Assembly (NCBI GenBank): GCA_038120095.1
Contig: JAYOKZ010000014.1
Span: 7,706 to 71,705 of the forward strand
DNA from: UBA2589 sp038120095
Lineage (GTDB): Bacteria > Gemmatimonadota > Gemmatimonadetes > Longimicrobiales > Gaopeijiaceae
Direction: 5' to 3'
Length of the DNA: 64,000 nucleotides
Part shown: piece after piece, positions 23,849 to 33,257 of the stretch
How positions within the stretch are numbered: the first letter of the stretch is position 1
Layout: each line of letters starts with the position of its first letter
Notes under the pieces: generated by a model
What the model was told of the DNA's origin: nothing
What the model saw: only the letters and a program-made list of their open reading frames with translations
The model's database searches: none
Translations under genes and position numbers: made by a program

Positions 23849-23967
23849 CGGTCACGCGCGATCCTGAATCCGTTGCCCCTCTCAGAGCACGTCGATACCA
23901 TGGCGCGCGCCTGTGGCAAACTGTTTGCGACCGGTCCACTCGTGAGATTCCACCGCCGGAGGTGGCT

Positions 23968-26259
23968 TTGATTCGTAGACTCGCCGCGGCCCTCGCCACC
24001 GCCTTTTTCGTATGCTCGCCCCTGACCGCCCAGTCCGTTCGGGCGCCGCGCGATCACTTCGGCCATGACATCGGAGCTGATCGAACGCTGGCTGACTGGG
24101 GCGCTTTGACCTCCTACTTCGAGCATCTCGCACAGGCCAGCGATCGAGTCGCCGTTGACACGCTGGGCCTGACGACGATGGGTCGGCCGTTCGTGATGCT
24201 GACCATCACGAGTGCGGCCAATCACGACCGTCTCGGTGAGCTCCAGGACATCCAGCTGAAGCTGGCCGATCCCCGGTCCATCTCGGGAGAAGCGGAACTG
24301 AGTCGCTTGCTGGACGAGGGCAAGACGGTCGTACTGATCACACAAGGCATCCATGCCACCGAGGTAGGTGCGAGTCAGATGTCGGCGAACCTAGCGTACG
24401 AATTGGCGAGCTCGGACAGCGAGAAGATTCGTGAGATCCTCGATAACGTCATTCTGCTGCAGATTCCGTCCCTGAATCCAGACGGCCTTCAGTGGGTGGC
24501 AGACTGGTACATGAGCCTCGTGGGCACCGAGTACGAGGCGGCACCGCTCCCGTGGCTGTACCAGTTCTACGTCGGCCACGACAACAACCGGGACTGGTAC
24601 GCCTTTACGCAGGAAGAAACCATCCTGACCGTCCAGGGGGCCCACAACGCGTGGCATCCGCAGATTGTTCACGACGTGCACCAGATGGGTGGCAACGGGG
24701 CGCGCATTTTCTTCCCCCCGTACATCGAGCCTTGGGACCCGAACATCGATCCGGCCCTCACGGCGGCCGTGTCTCAGCTGGGGACCTATATGGCGGCCGA
24801 GCTTACGTCCCAGGGAAAGGATGGTGTCGTCGTGAACGCTCAGTACGACGCGTTCACGCCGGCGCGCGCGTACATGCACTATCACGGGGCGGCACGGATC
24901 CTGTCCGAGACCGCCTCGGCTCGCATGGCCACGCCTGTCACGATCTCCCCCGACGTGCTGGGGCCGGGGCGGAATTTCAATGCGGCCGAGCGGTCATGGA
25001 ATTTCCCGAGCCCGTGGGAGGGTGGCGACTGGGGTCTCCCGGACATTGTCGAGTATCAGAAGTCTGGGGCTCTCGCCCTTCTCACCAACGCGGCACGGAA
25101 TCGGAGGTACTGGCTCGAAAACTTCCACGGCGTGAACCGACGGGCTGTGGAGGGGTGGGCGGACTGGCCGGATGCGTGGGTGATTCCTTCGGGTCAGGAC
25201 AACGAGGCCGGGATCACATATGCGCTGCGCTCCCTGACCATGGCCGATGTCGAGGTGCGCCAGGCCGAGGCTCCGTTCACGGTGGGAAGCTCCTCTTTCG
25301 GCGCGGGCAGCTGGGTCATCTCGATGAATCAGCCCTACGCCAGTTTTGCGAATACGATGCTGGAGGTACAGGAGTACCCGGACCTGCGCGAGTATCCGGG
25401 CGGGCCACCTCAGCGACCCTATGACGTTACGGCTCACACCCTCGGGTACCTCCTGGACTTCGATGCCATCGCCGTGGACGGTGCGATCGAGGTTTCGCTG
25501 AGCGACCCTGTAGCGGTGCCCGATTTCGATTTCCGTCTGCCCGAGCACCTGAGCGGGCGTGATGCCCCGCGCGTGGGCCTCTACAAGTCGTGGCAGGAGC
25601 CCATGCCCGAGGGGTGGCAGCGCTGGGTCTTCGACCAGCACGACATGGTCTACGACACACTGCACGACGCGGACATCCAGGGTGGAGCCCTCGCGGATTA
25701 CGACGTCCTGATCTTTCAGGCCCAGAGCGCGGCCTCGATTCGCAGTGGTCATGCAGAAGGGACCGTGCCGCCACCGTATGCAGGCGGCCTCGGCGATGTG
25801 GGGGCTGAGGAGGTTCACGCCTTCGTAGAGCGCGGCGGGCGAGTGATCGCGATCGAGACCGCGACCGATTACCTGCGTGAGCTCTTCGACCTCGGGATCT
25901 CCGACCGCACAGATCGGCTACCAAACACCGAGTTCTACATCCCCGGGTCGATTCTTCGCCTCGAATTGGATGCGGCCTCGGAGATAGCTGACGGCATGCG
26001 CTCGGAGGTCGCCGCATGGTATTGGCGATCGAGCATGGCCTTCGATGTGGATGATCCAAGGGTTCGGGTGGCCGCCCGATACGGCTCCGGAGACCCGCTG
26101 CTTTCCGGGTGGGTCCTGGGCGGTGAGCACGTGGCAGGTCAGCCGGCAATCCTCGAGGCGAACATTGGAGAGGGCTCCGTGGTTCTGTTCGGATTCCAGC
26201 CGAACTATCGGGCGCAGACCATGGCGACGTGGCCGCTCCTGTTCAATGCGATCCGCTGA
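23968..26259 (+). CDS. Secreted M14-family metallocarboxypeptidase
   Basis: The 763-residue protein begins with a signal peptide (LIRRLAAALATAFFVCSPLTAQS) and then an M14 peptidase domain. Zinc ligands are His129 and Glu132 in GIHATEVG, plus a later His near residues 235-238 in IVHDVHQMG. The NNRDWY segment supplies substrate-binding Asn/Arg. A long C-terminal region of about 400 residues (including a ThuA/glutamine-amidotransferase-like part, RVIAIETATDYL) follows, as in other large bacterial M14 proteins. TTG 23968 is taken as start because GGAGG lies 4 nt upstream and the signal peptide begins there. A rho-independent terminator follows. Confidence 0.85.
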   Translation: MIRRLAAALATAFFVCSPLTAQSVRAPRDHFGHDIGADRTLADWGALTSYFEHLAQASDRVAVDTLGLTTMGRPFVMLTITSAANHDRLGELQDIQLKLADPRSISGEAELSRLLDEGKTVVLITQGIHATEVGASQMSANLAYELASSDSEKIREILDNVILLQIPSLNPDGLQWVADWYMSLVGTEYEAAPLPWLYQFYVGHDNNRDWYAFTQEETILTVQGAHNAWHPQIVHDVHQMGGNGARIFFPPYIEPWDPNIDPALTAAVSQLGTYMAAELTSQGKDGVVVNAQYDAFTPARAYMHYHGAARILSETASARMATPVTISPDVLGPGRNFNAAERSWNFPSPWEGGDWGLPDIVEYQKSGALALLTNAARNRRYWLENFHGVNRRAVEGWADWPDAWVIPSGQDNEAGITYALRSLTMADVEVRQAEAPFTVGSSSFGAGSWVISMNQPYASFANTMLEVQEYPDLREYPGGPPQRPYDVTAHTLGYLLDFDAIAVDGAIEVSLSDPVAVPDFDFRLPEHLSGRDAPRVGLYKSWQEPMPEGWQRWVFDQHDMVYDTLHDADIQGGALADYDVLIFQAQSAASIRSGHAEGTVPPPYAGGLGDVGAEEVHAFVERGGRVIAIETATDYLRELFDLGISDRTDRLPNTEFYIPGSILRLELDAASEIADGMRSEVAAWYWRSSMAFDVDDPRVRVAARYGSGDPLLSGWVLGGEHVAGQPAILEANIGEGSVVLFGFQPNYRAQTMATWPLLFNAIR

Positions 26260-26294
26260 TGGCATGAGCCGGAAGCGAGAAGCCTGAACGACTG

Positions 26295-26332
26295 AAAACC
26301 CGCCTCGGCCGAATCCCGGTGAGGCGGGTTTT
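26295..26332 (+). terminator. Rho-independent terminator
   Basis: AAAACCCGCCTC (26295-26306) pairs perfectly with GAGGCGGGTTTT (26321-26332) across a 14-nt loop. The GC core is flanked by A and T runs, so it can act on both strands. It ends the M14 peptidase transcript and could also stop the convergent lipoprotein gene. Confidence 0.85.
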
Positions 26333-26360
26333 CTGTGTCCATGAATCCCGGGAGGCCCGC

Positions 26361-26744
26361 CTAACCGTGGGGGCAGGGTGGGTACGATACCGAGCCACCG
26401 TCCTCCGTCCACTCTCCACACTGCTCGCCCCGGGTGTAGGAGCCCCTGGCCTCCAGCTCACCGCTTGCACTGTACCTCTCGAACGGTCCATCGAGTAATC
26501 CGGCGGCCCACGACCCTTTCGTCCACAACTGACCGTTCTCGTAGTATTCCTCATACGGTCCGCTCAGAAAGCCATTCGAGTAGGAGCCCCTGCTCCACAG
26601 CTGGCCGTTCGGGTGATAGCTCTCGTACGGTCCATCGAGCGCGCCGTTTGACGCTGCCGTATCCTGGGGCTCGGTTCTGGTGCAGCTGGCCAGCCCGAGC
26701 ACTGCCAGAGGAATGAGATAGCGGACCATCATTCGTCGTTTCAC
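26361..26744 (-). CDS. MORN-repeat lipoprotein
   Basis: The 127-residue protein starts with a lipoprotein signal (YLIPLAVLGLASC, lipobox LASC). It then has three to four MORN-type repeats of the form GxYexYyenGQLwxkGsy (for example GPYESYHPNGQLWSRGSY, GPYEEYYENGQLWTKGSW). Such proteins are often named as YwqK-type antitoxin relatives, but no toxin gene is visible here, and a surface-exposed lipoprotein is the safer reading. GTG 26744 and ATG 26732 are both possible starts. It is convergent with the M14 peptidase gene. Confidence 0.8.
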   Translation of the reverse strand: MKRRMMVRYLIPLAVLGLASCTRTEPQDTAASNGALDGPYESYHPNGQLWSRGSYSNGFLSGPYEEYYENGQLWTKGSWAAGLLDGPFERYSASGELEARGSYTRGEQCGEWTEDGGSVSYPPCPHG

Positions 26745-27304
26745 GGTAGGCTGATTCCCTCCGCCCTGTGGGTGGAATGGCCTCCATCCCCGGGGTCGTC
26801 GTTGAATGGGTCCGCATTCATCGCAGGCCTCATTCGATCCCTCCTGTTACACGGTCCATGGAAATATCCGTCCTGTGAGTGAATGCCCTTCACCACCACG
26901 GTCGGCGTGTGGTACGAGACGTCGGTGCACTGTCCCCGGTCAGAGGGATGGGCGCGGACCCAACCTTCTACGAACCGAGGAAGGGTTGGTTTCGTCCGAA
27001 AAGTACGAATTCCGCGGTGCGTTTTTCCATGAGTTGAGCCATGCCTCGCCGACCTCCTGAACGCTGTGATCCACGACCAGGAATTCGAGCGTTGTCGATC
27101 GGGTTCCACGCTCGGGCGCCGTTCGCTGTCTTCCGAATGTTGCATCCCTGCGTGGGCGATCTCCAAAGTCGGAAGAGCCATCCGCTCACGCCCATCTGAC
27201 GACATGGCTCCAGACCAGTATCTTCCCGAACTGCTGTTCCGGCACCGCAAAGCCTCAGCAGGCGGCACTCATCCGCCGTTATCTCCCTCCACAGCGACCC
27301 GCTG
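26745..27304. other. 560-nt stretch without a recognised gene
   Basis: No reading frame here could be assigned to a family, and no RNA gene was seen. On the minus strand, short protein-like segments appear in different frames one after another. Around 27000-27110 one frame reads TTLEFLVVDHSVQEVGEAWL, and around 26830-26930 another reads TDVSYHTPTVVVKGIHSQDG. This could be a decayed gene with frameshifts or chance. The gap also must hold the promoters for the divergent neighbours at 26744 and 27305. Confidence 0.4.
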
Positions 27305-28186
27305 ATGACATCTCAGACGACACCTTCATGCCCCGCGTGTGGCGCGAGCGCCTCCGGCAATTTCTGCCAGAATTGTGGCACCGACCTTGGTGGTCAATTC
27401 TGCGACCAGTGCGGGGAGCAGCTGCCGGCTGGATCGAAGTTCTGCGGTCAGTGTGGGGTGGCAGTCGGCGGTGACATGACGCGCCCCGCCGTCGTAACGG
27501 GCCCGGCACCGTCACACCGGTCCCACGGATCGCTTTCGGACTCGGGGCGTGTGTCCGAGAGGCGGGAGGCTGCCCGAGAAGCCGTAGGCGGCCAGAATCT
27601 GCCGTGGTGGATTGCGGGCATCGCGATGTTTGTCCTGATCCTTTTCGTCGGGAACTCCATGGTCCGGCCTGGCCCCGGCCTGGTTCCGTCCACGAGTGGG
27701 CCAGTCCCTGCGGCCAGCGCCTCACCCGCCGCGGGTGGCGTTGCGCCGGACATATCGAACATGTCGCCGATCGAAGCAGCGGATCGTCTCTTCAATCGGG
27801 TCATGCAGGCGACGAGCGCGGGTGACAGCGCCCAGGCGCAGGCGTTTCTGCCCATGGCGATCGCGGCGTATCAGCGGGCTCGCCCACTCACTCTGGACGG
27901 AATCTTCCACCTCTCCATGCTGAATCGCACGGCGATGAATCTCGAGGCGGCGCTCGACAACGCGCTCGAACTGCTCGAACGGGATCCGAACCATCTCCTC
28001 GGGCTGGCCGCTGCTGCCGAGGCGGCGATCGAGCTCGGTGAACCCGACGAAGCTGCAGTCCACTACCGGCACCTTGCCACGATCTACGATACCGAGGTGC
28101 AGCGAGCACTCCCCGAATACGATCAGCACTCGTTGATCATCGACGTTCTCAAAGAGGACGCAGAGCGGTTTCTGTCGTCCCGCTGA
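27305..28186 (+). CDS. Zinc-ribbon membrane protein with TPR-like domain
   Basis: The 293-residue protein begins with two or three CxxC zinc-ribbon pairs in the first 55 residues (CPACGASASGNFCQNCG, FCDQCGEQ, KFCGQCG). A polar linker and one membrane helix (LPWWIAGIAMFVLILFVG, near residue 105) follow, then a Pro/Ala-rich spacer. The C-terminal domain of about 150 helical residues resembles TPR repeats (FLPMAIAAYQRARPL, then ALDNALELLERDPNHL). The cytosolic zinc ribbon and extracytoplasmic TPR-like part suggest a scaffold or sensor. No enzymatic motif was found. Confidence 0.75.
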   Translation: MTSQTTPSCPACGASASGNFCQNCGTDLGGQFCDQCGEQLPAGSKFCGQCGVAVGGDMTRPAVVTGPAPSHRSHGSLSDSGRVSERREAAREAVGGQNLPWWIAGIAMFVLILFVGNSMVRPGPGLVPSTSGPVPAASASPAAGGVAPDISNMSPIEAADRLFNRVMQATSAGDSAQAQAFLPMAIAAYQRARPLTLDGIFHLSMLNRTAMNLEAALDNALELLERDPNHLLGLAAAAEAAIELGEPDEAAVHYRHLATIYDTEVQRALPEYDQHSLIIDVLKEDAERFLSSR

Positions 28187-28202
28187 TCAGCACGTTGCGG
28201 CC

Positions 28203-29213
28203 ATGCGCGTTTTCCTGACCGGGGCTACAGGCCTCGTCGGTTCGCACCTTGCCGATCATCTCATTCGGAGCGGCCACGATGTTCGGGCGCTCGTCAGGCC
28301 CACGTCCGATCGTTCGTTCCTGTCGGGTATCGGGGCCGAACTCTTTGAAGGTGACGTGACCGATCCTGTCGACATGCTCGCGGACCGGATGCGCGGCTGC
28401 TGCCGCGTCGTGCACGGAGCAGCTCTCGTATATGCCAGTGGCGAGTGGGAGACCATCGCCAGGGTGAATGTCGTTGGAACGGCCCGTGTGCTCGCAGCGG
28501 CCGCCCGGAGCGCCGTGAAGAAGGCGGTCCACATCTCCTCGGTCGCTGTGTACAGCGAGCACTCGGAGGGTGAAGGGGAGGAGTCGTCATTCACCGACGC
28601 CTCTCCGGAGAGCGACCACTACGCTCGGTCGAAGCGGGAGGCGGAGCGGGAGGCTCGCCGGGTCGAACGGAAGACAGGTCTACCGGTCACCATCGTCCGC
28701 CCTGCGGCGGTCTACGGCGAGCGAGACCGTCTGGTGACGCCAGCAATCGCGCGTATACTGCGGCTACCGCTGATACCCCTCCTCGGCGGTGGCGGGAACA
28801 CGTTGCCCCTGGTGTATGCGGGGAACGTGGCTGTGGCGATCGGCCGAGCACTCGAAACCGAGGGGGGTGGTGACACCTATGATCTCGGGATGGACCACCC
28901 CCTGACTCAGCGCCAACTGTTCGAGTTCCAGGCGCATGGAATGGGACTTCGCCCGCGGTTTGTGCGCCTTCCTCGTCGCCTCGCGACGGCGGGTACACGC
29001 TGTCTCGGCTGGCTGGGTGTCGGTACGCCAGGTGCCCGACAGCTCCCCCTCGAGCGAGTCGCACGCATAGCGGTTGGGGAGAACCCCTACGTTTCCCGCA
29101 GAGCTCATGAGGTTCTGCGATGGGCCCCGCCGCACCAGCACCGGGCCGCATTGCAGCGCACGGGTCACTGGTGGGTCGGCCATCACGAAAAACCAGGACA
29201 GAAAGAATCATGA
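28203..29213 (+). CDS. NAD-dependent epimerase/dehydratase (extended SDR)
   Basis: The 336-residue protein has a Rossmann fold with GATGLVGSHLADHLI at the N-terminus, and an SDR active site with Ser in HISSVAVYS and the YARSK (YxxxK) pair. IVRPAAVYGERD is a further extended-SDR mark. The substrate could be a nucleotide sugar, a sterol-type or a dihydroflavonol-like ketone, as many such proteins are misnamed. It is 17 nt after the zinc-ribbon gene and overlaps the LOG gene by 4 nt. Confidence 0.85.
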   Translation: MRVFLTGATGLVGSHLADHLIRSGHDVRALVRPTSDRSFLSGIGAELFEGDVTDPVDMLADRMRGCCRVVHGAALVYASGEWETIARVNVVGTARVLAAAARSAVKKAVHISSVAVYSEHSEGEGEESSFTDASPESDHYARSKREAEREARRVERKTGLPVTIVRPAAVYGERDRLVTPAIARILRLPLIPLLGGGGNTLPLVYAGNVAVAIGRALETEGGGDTYDLGMDHPLTQRQLFEFQAHGMGLRPRFVRLPRRLATAGTRCLGWLGVGTPGARQLPLERVARIAVGENPYVSRRAHEVLRWAPPHQHRAALQRTGHWWVGHHEKPGQKES

Positions 29214-29962
29214 GCGACAAAGGGCGTGACTCCCGAGTTCATCAAGCGCTGACCGAAGACGAGCGACTGCTTCAGAGCTTTGCGGAACTCGAGGAGGTTG
29301 GCCGGGATTCGTGGCGGATCTTTCGCATTATGGGCGAGTTCGTCGAGGGATTCGAGGAGATGTCTCGAATTGGAACCGGCGTTTCAATTTTTGGCTCGGC
29401 GCGCACGAAACCCGACGACCCCATGTATCAGGCCTGCGTCGACACGGCTCGGAGCTTGGGTGAGGCGGGATTCCCAATCATCACGGGGGGAGGCCCGGGG
29501 ATGATGGAGGCGGCGAACAAGGGCGCCCAGCTTGCCAGCGTGCCCTCGGTCGGGTGCAACATCGAACTGCCGTTCGAGCAGTCCGGAAACCCGTACCTCG
29601 ATGTCGAGATCGATTTCAGGTATTTCTTCGTTCGGAAGACCATGTTCGTGAAGTATGCCTGCGCCTTTGTCATTTTTCCGGGCGGCTTCGGCACCATGGA
29701 CGAGCTCTTCGAAGCCTTGACCCTGATTCAAACCAGAAAGGTGCGCGACTTCCCCGTGGTGCTGTTTGGATCATCCTACTGGCACGGCCTCCTGGAGTGG
29801 CTCCGGACCGAGATGCTCGAGGGCGGCAAGATTTCAGCGAAGGACCTGGATCTCCTTCTCGTGACGGACGATCCAGCGGAAGCGACCGCACACATCGTCG
29901 AGCGGCACAGCACGGAGCTGGACCGTGTCGGTCGTGGCTTCCGACGTCGTCGTACGGACTGA
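29210..29962 (+). CDS. LOG-family nucleotide 5'-monophosphate phosphoribohydrolase
   Basis: The 250-residue protein carries the two family motifs GGGPGMMEAANKGA and PGGFGTMDELFEAL, which form the nucleotide-binding and catalytic site of LOG/Rossmann-fold proteins. These enzymes cleave the N-glycosidic bond of nucleotide monophosphates; in plants they activate cytokinins. In bacteria most members have a housekeeping role in nucleotide or purine-adduct metabolism. An N-terminal helical extension of about 50 residues (DERLLQSFAELEEVGRDSWR) marks the longer type-II-like form. The ATG overlaps the SDR stop. Confidence 0.88.
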   Translation: MSDKGRDSRVHQALTEDERLLQSFAELEEVGRDSWRIFRIMGEFVEGFEEMSRIGTGVSIFGSARTKPDDPMYQACVDTARSLGEAGFPIITGGGPGMMEAANKGAQLASVPSVGCNIELPFEQSGNPYLDVEIDFRYFFVRKTMFVKYACAFVIFPGGFGTMDELFEALTLIQTRKVRDFPVVLFGSSYWHGLLEWLRTEMLEGGKISAKDLDLLLVTDDPAEATAHIVERHSTELDRVGRGFRRRRTD

Positions 29963-30084
29963 CAGGCCCGTGATCAACGGAGCGCCGGGCCGCTGCAGGC
30001 TCCGCTCGGGGTTGTTGGCATTGCCGTCAGTGGCTTTTTTTCTTGACTGCACCGGAAACGGACGTTCCGCGACCTGAGGCGCAC

Positions 30085-31182
30085 GTGACCACATCCACCG
30101 ATTCTCCCAGAGGATACGCCCCAGCCGGCAAGAACACCGGTGTGGTGAAGCCCAAGGGCACCTCCCGGATTCGGGCCCACGAAGGCCTCGACACCATCGA
30201 CATACGGGCCAGGAAGCCCACCTGGCTGAAGGTGCGCTCGCCCGGGGGTCCGAACTACCTCCGCCTCAAGAAGATGATGAGGTCCGAGGGACTCCACACG
30301 GTGTGTGAGGAAGCCGGCTGCCCGAACATCGGTGAGTGCTGGGAGGCGGGGACCGCCACCTTCATGATTCTCGGTGACGTATGCACGCGTGCATGCAAGT
30401 ACTGTGGCGTTGCACACGGCATGCCCACGGGGTTGGATGAAGACGAGCCGAGACGCGTCGCCCAGACCGTCAAGGAGATGGCGCTCGAGCATGTCGTGAT
30501 CACCAGCGTGAATCGCGACGAACTCCCCGACGGCGGGGCCGGGATTTACGCGGAGACGATTCGACGCATCCACGAAGAAGTGCCCGGCTGCTCCGTCGAG
30601 GTGCTGATTCCGGATTTCAAGGGTGACGAGGAGGCGCTCGGTTTGGTCGTCGATGCGAAGCCGGCCATTCTCGGGCACAATCTGGAGACCGTCGACCGGT
30701 TGCATCCGGACGTGAGGCCGGGCGGCCGCTATTGGCGCTCGATCTCCTATCTCGGAGCGGTGAAGCGACTCGACCCTGCCATGCTGACGAAGACCGGGAT
30801 CATTCTCGGCATGGGCGAGGAGGAGCACGAGATCCGGCAGGCGATGATCGACCTTCGGGAAGCGGCCGTCGATATTCTGACCCTCGGCCAGTACCTGCGC
30901 CCGTCCCCGATGCACATTCCGGTCGCCCGCTGGGTCACACCCGAAGAATTTGCCATGTGGAAGCAGGTCGGCGAGAACGAGTACGGATTCAAACACGTGG
31001 AGTCGGGCCCGCTTGTCCGGTCCAGTTACCATGCCAAGGAGCAGGCGCGGGAAGTCGAAGCCGGAGGTCCCGGTTCGATTCAGACAGTGCTGGAGGCGGA
31101 CATCCCCGCCCCCGCCGAGGTCAGATTGGACCTCGTGCAGCTCGAGCTCGGCCGAAGCGGTCGATCCACGAACGGAGCTTGA
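30085..31182 (+). CDS. lipA: Lipoyl synthase
   Basis: A radical-SAM enzyme that inserts two sulfurs into octanoyl groups on lipoyl domains. The 365 residues contain the auxiliary-cluster motif CEEAGCPNIGEC and the radical-SAM motif CTRACKYC. Downstream motifs include VNRDELPDGG, HNLETVDRLHP, TKTGIILGMGE and the serine ligand region GPLVRSSYHA. GTG 30085 with GAGG 6 nt upstream is preferred over TTG 30043, which has no ribosome-binding site. It heads the pyruvate dehydrogenase operon, whose E2 protein is its substrate. Confidence 0.95.
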   Translation: MTTSTDSPRGYAPAGKNTGVVKPKGTSRIRAHEGLDTIDIRARKPTWLKVRSPGGPNYLRLKKMMRSEGLHTVCEEAGCPNIGECWEAGTATFMILGDVCTRACKYCGVAHGMPTGLDEDEPRRVAQTVKEMALEHVVITSVNRDELPDGGAGIYAETIRRIHEEVPGCSVEVLIPDFKGDEEALGLVVDAKPAILGHNLETVDRLHPDVRPGGRYWRSISYLGAVKRLDPAMLTKTGIILGMGEEEHEIRQAMIDLREAAVDILTLGQYLRPSPMHIPVARWVTPEEFAMWKQVGENEYGFKHVESGPLVRSSYHAKEQAREVEAGGPGSIQTVLEADIPAPAEVRLDLVQLELGRSGRSTNGA

Positions 31183-31183
31183 T

Positions 31184-32275
31184 GTGGCCGAAATGAAGAC
31201 GAAGGCCAGGAAGAAGTCGGCGAAGAAGACGAACGATCCGCTCTCGCAGCATGGGATCAGCGGCGAGCTCGCGCTGGATCTGATGCGCGATATGCTTCTC
31301 TACAGGCGCTTCGAAGAGAAGGCCGAGGAAGCGTACGCGATCGGAAAGATCGGCGGGTTCTGCCACCTCCACATCGGGCAGGAAGCGGCTGCCGCGGGGA
31401 GCATCAAGCCCCTCAGGCAGGACGACTATGTGATGAGCGCGTATCGCGAGCATACGCAGGCTCTCGCGAAAGGTGTTCACCCGAACGCCGTGATGGCCGA
31501 ACTCTATGGTCGAAAGGACGGTGCGTCGGGAGGGAAGGGCGGATCGATGCACATCTTCGATGCTGACTGCCGCTTCATGGGTGGGCATGGCATTGTGGGT
31601 GGCCAGGTTCCGCTGGCAACCGGGATTGGCTGGAAGATCAAGTACCGGGAGGAGGACACGGTCTCTCTTGTCTTCATGGGCGATGCGGCGGTGAACCAGG
31701 GTGGCTTCCACGAAGCCCTCAACATGGCCGCCGTCTGGCACCTGCCCTGCATCTTCGTCGTGGAAAACAACGAGTACGGCATGGGTACCGCGTTCAGCCG
31801 CGTGTCCCGGACCGCGATGGCCACCAAGTCGACACCTCACGGGATTCCGGCTCATAGTGTCGACGGTCAGGATGCCCTCGCGACGTACGCCTTCTTCCGT
31901 GATCTCGCCGACGAGGTCCGGCAGGGTGCAGGACCGCAGTTCGTGGACCTCCAGACGTATCGATTCCGGGGCCACTCGATGTCCGATCCGGTGTCGGGCA
32001 CCTATCGGTCGGTCGAGGAGGTGGAGAACGCAAAGGTCGAGAGGGACCCGATCGCTCTTCTGCGCGACGTTCTCATGTCCGCGGATCTGCTTGACCAGCA
32101 AGGACTCGAAGAGATGGATGCCGAGGCCCGGCAGATCTCGGCTGAGGCAGCAGATTTTGCCGATGCATCACCGCTTCCCGGACCGGAGGCGCTCTATCGG
32201 AATGTCTGGGCGGAAATCAATCCGAACGGCCGGCTTTTTTTTGACCGGCGTCCCGAATCCGGGGAGGTCGGCTGA
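31184..32275 (+). CDS. pdhA: Pyruvate dehydrogenase E1 component, alpha subunit
   Basis: The TPP-binding half of heterodimeric E1, which decarboxylates pyruvate. The 363 residues carry a Lys-rich N-terminus, GFCHLHIGQEA, and the TPP motif starting GDAAVNQGGFHEALNMAAVW and ending in VENNEYGM. The phosphorylation-loop-like YRFRGHSMSDP is also present. GTG 31184 has GGAG 6 nt upstream, and ATG 31193 is a possible alternative. The start lies directly after the lipA stop, and the stop overlaps pdhB. Branched-chain 2-oxoacid use cannot be fully excluded. Confidence 0.92.
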   Translation: MAEMKTKARKKSAKKTNDPLSQHGISGELALDLMRDMLLYRRFEEKAEEAYAIGKIGGFCHLHIGQEAAAAGSIKPLRQDDYVMSAYREHTQALAKGVHPNAVMAELYGRKDGASGGKGGSMHIFDADCRFMGGHGIVGGQVPLATGIGWKIKYREEDTVSLVFMGDAAVNQGGFHEALNMAAVWHLPCIFVVENNEYGMGTAFSRVSRTAMATKSTPHGIPAHSVDGQDALATYAFFRDLADEVRQGAGPQFVDLQTYRFRGHSMSDPVSGTYRSVEEVENAKVERDPIALLRDVLMSADLLDQQGLEEMDAEARQISAEAADFADASPLPGPEALYRNVWAEINPNGRLFFDRRPESGEVG

Positions 32276-33255
32276 TGGCAGTCATGACGTACCGGGAAGC
32301 GCTCAACGCAGCGCTTCGTGAGGAAATGGAGCGGGACCCGGACGTGTTCCTCATGGGCGAGGAAGTCGCGGAGTATGATGGCGCCTACAAGGTCTCCAAG
32401 GGGCTGCTCGAGGAGTTCGGCGACAAGCGGGTTGTGGACTCACCGATTTCGGAGCTGGGGTTCACGGGTCTCGGCGTCGGCGCGGCCATGGCAGGGCTTC
32501 GACCTGTCATCGAATTCATGACCTTCAACTTCGCCTTCCTCGCGATCGATCAGGTCATCAATTCGGCCGCGAAGATGTATTACATGTCGGAAGGCCAGTT
32601 TCCGATGCCGATCGTGTTCCGTGGCCCGACGGGGGCGGCGCTGCAGCTCTCCGCGCAGCACTCGCAGGCGTGCGAGACGTATTACTCGCATGCTCCGGGG
32701 TGTAAAGTGGTCACGCCGGGGACTCCCGCCGACGCCAAGGGGCTGCTGAAGGCCGCGATCCGGGACAATGACCCCGTCGCGTTCATGGAGGGGGAGCTTC
32801 TCTACAACTTCAAAGGCGAGGTTCCGGACGACGACGACTTCGTCATTCCGCTTGGCGTCGCCGACCTGAAGCACGAGGGTGGTGACGTCTCCATCGTCAC
32901 GCACGGTAAGATGATTCACGTCGCCCTCCTGGCGGCTCAGAAGCTCGAGAAGGACGGGATTCATGCCGATGTCCTGGACCTCCGCACGATCCGGCCCCTC
33001 GACATGGACGCGATCCTGCAGAGCGTGAAGAAGACCAACAGGGTCGTGTATCTGGAAGAAGGTTGGCCCTACGCCGGAACCGGGGCCCAGATCGTCAGCA
33101 TGATTCAGGAGGAGGCGTTCGATGATCTCGATGCTCCCGTGATCCGGGTCACGCAGGCGGATGTACCGATGCCCTATGCCAAGAACCTCGAGATGCTCGC
33201 CAAGCCCTCGGCGAATCATGTGATCGAGGCCGTGAACAAAGTCCTGTACCGATAG
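32275..33255 (+). CDS. pdhB: Pyruvate dehydrogenase E1 component, beta subunit
   Basis: The 326-residue partner of PdhA in the alpha2beta2 E1 enzyme. Recognisable stretches are MTYREALNAALREEM, FLMGEEVAEYDGAYKVSKGL, then DSPISELGFTGLGVGAAM, and the C-terminal DLRTIRPLD plus EEGWPYAGTGAQIV. These follow the transketolase pyrimidine-binding domain and transketolase C-terminal domain order. The ATG shares one base with the pdhA stop (TGATG), so the two subunits are translationally coupled. Confidence 0.94.
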   Translation: MAVMTYREALNAALREEMERDPDVFLMGEEVAEYDGAYKVSKGLLEEFGDKRVVDSPISELGFTGLGVGAAMAGLRPVIEFMTFNFAFLAIDQVINSAAKMYYMSEGQFPMPIVFRGPTGAALQLSAQHSQACETYYSHAPGCKVVTPGTPADAKGLLKAAIRDNDPVAFMEGELLYNFKGEVPDDDDFVIPLGVADLKHEGGDVSIVTHGKMIHVALLAAQKLEKDGIHADVLDLRTIRPLDMDAILQSVKKTNRVVYLEEGWPYAGTGAQIVSMIQEEAFDDLDAPVIRVTQADVPMPYAKNLEMLAKPSANHVIEAVNKVLYR

Positions 33256-33257
33256 CG

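Noticed and set aside
26361..26744. Toxin-antitoxin system around the MORN-repeat protein
   Set aside because: The YwqK-like repeats are often labelled antitoxin, but the protein has a lipoprotein signal and no toxin-like gene lies beside it.
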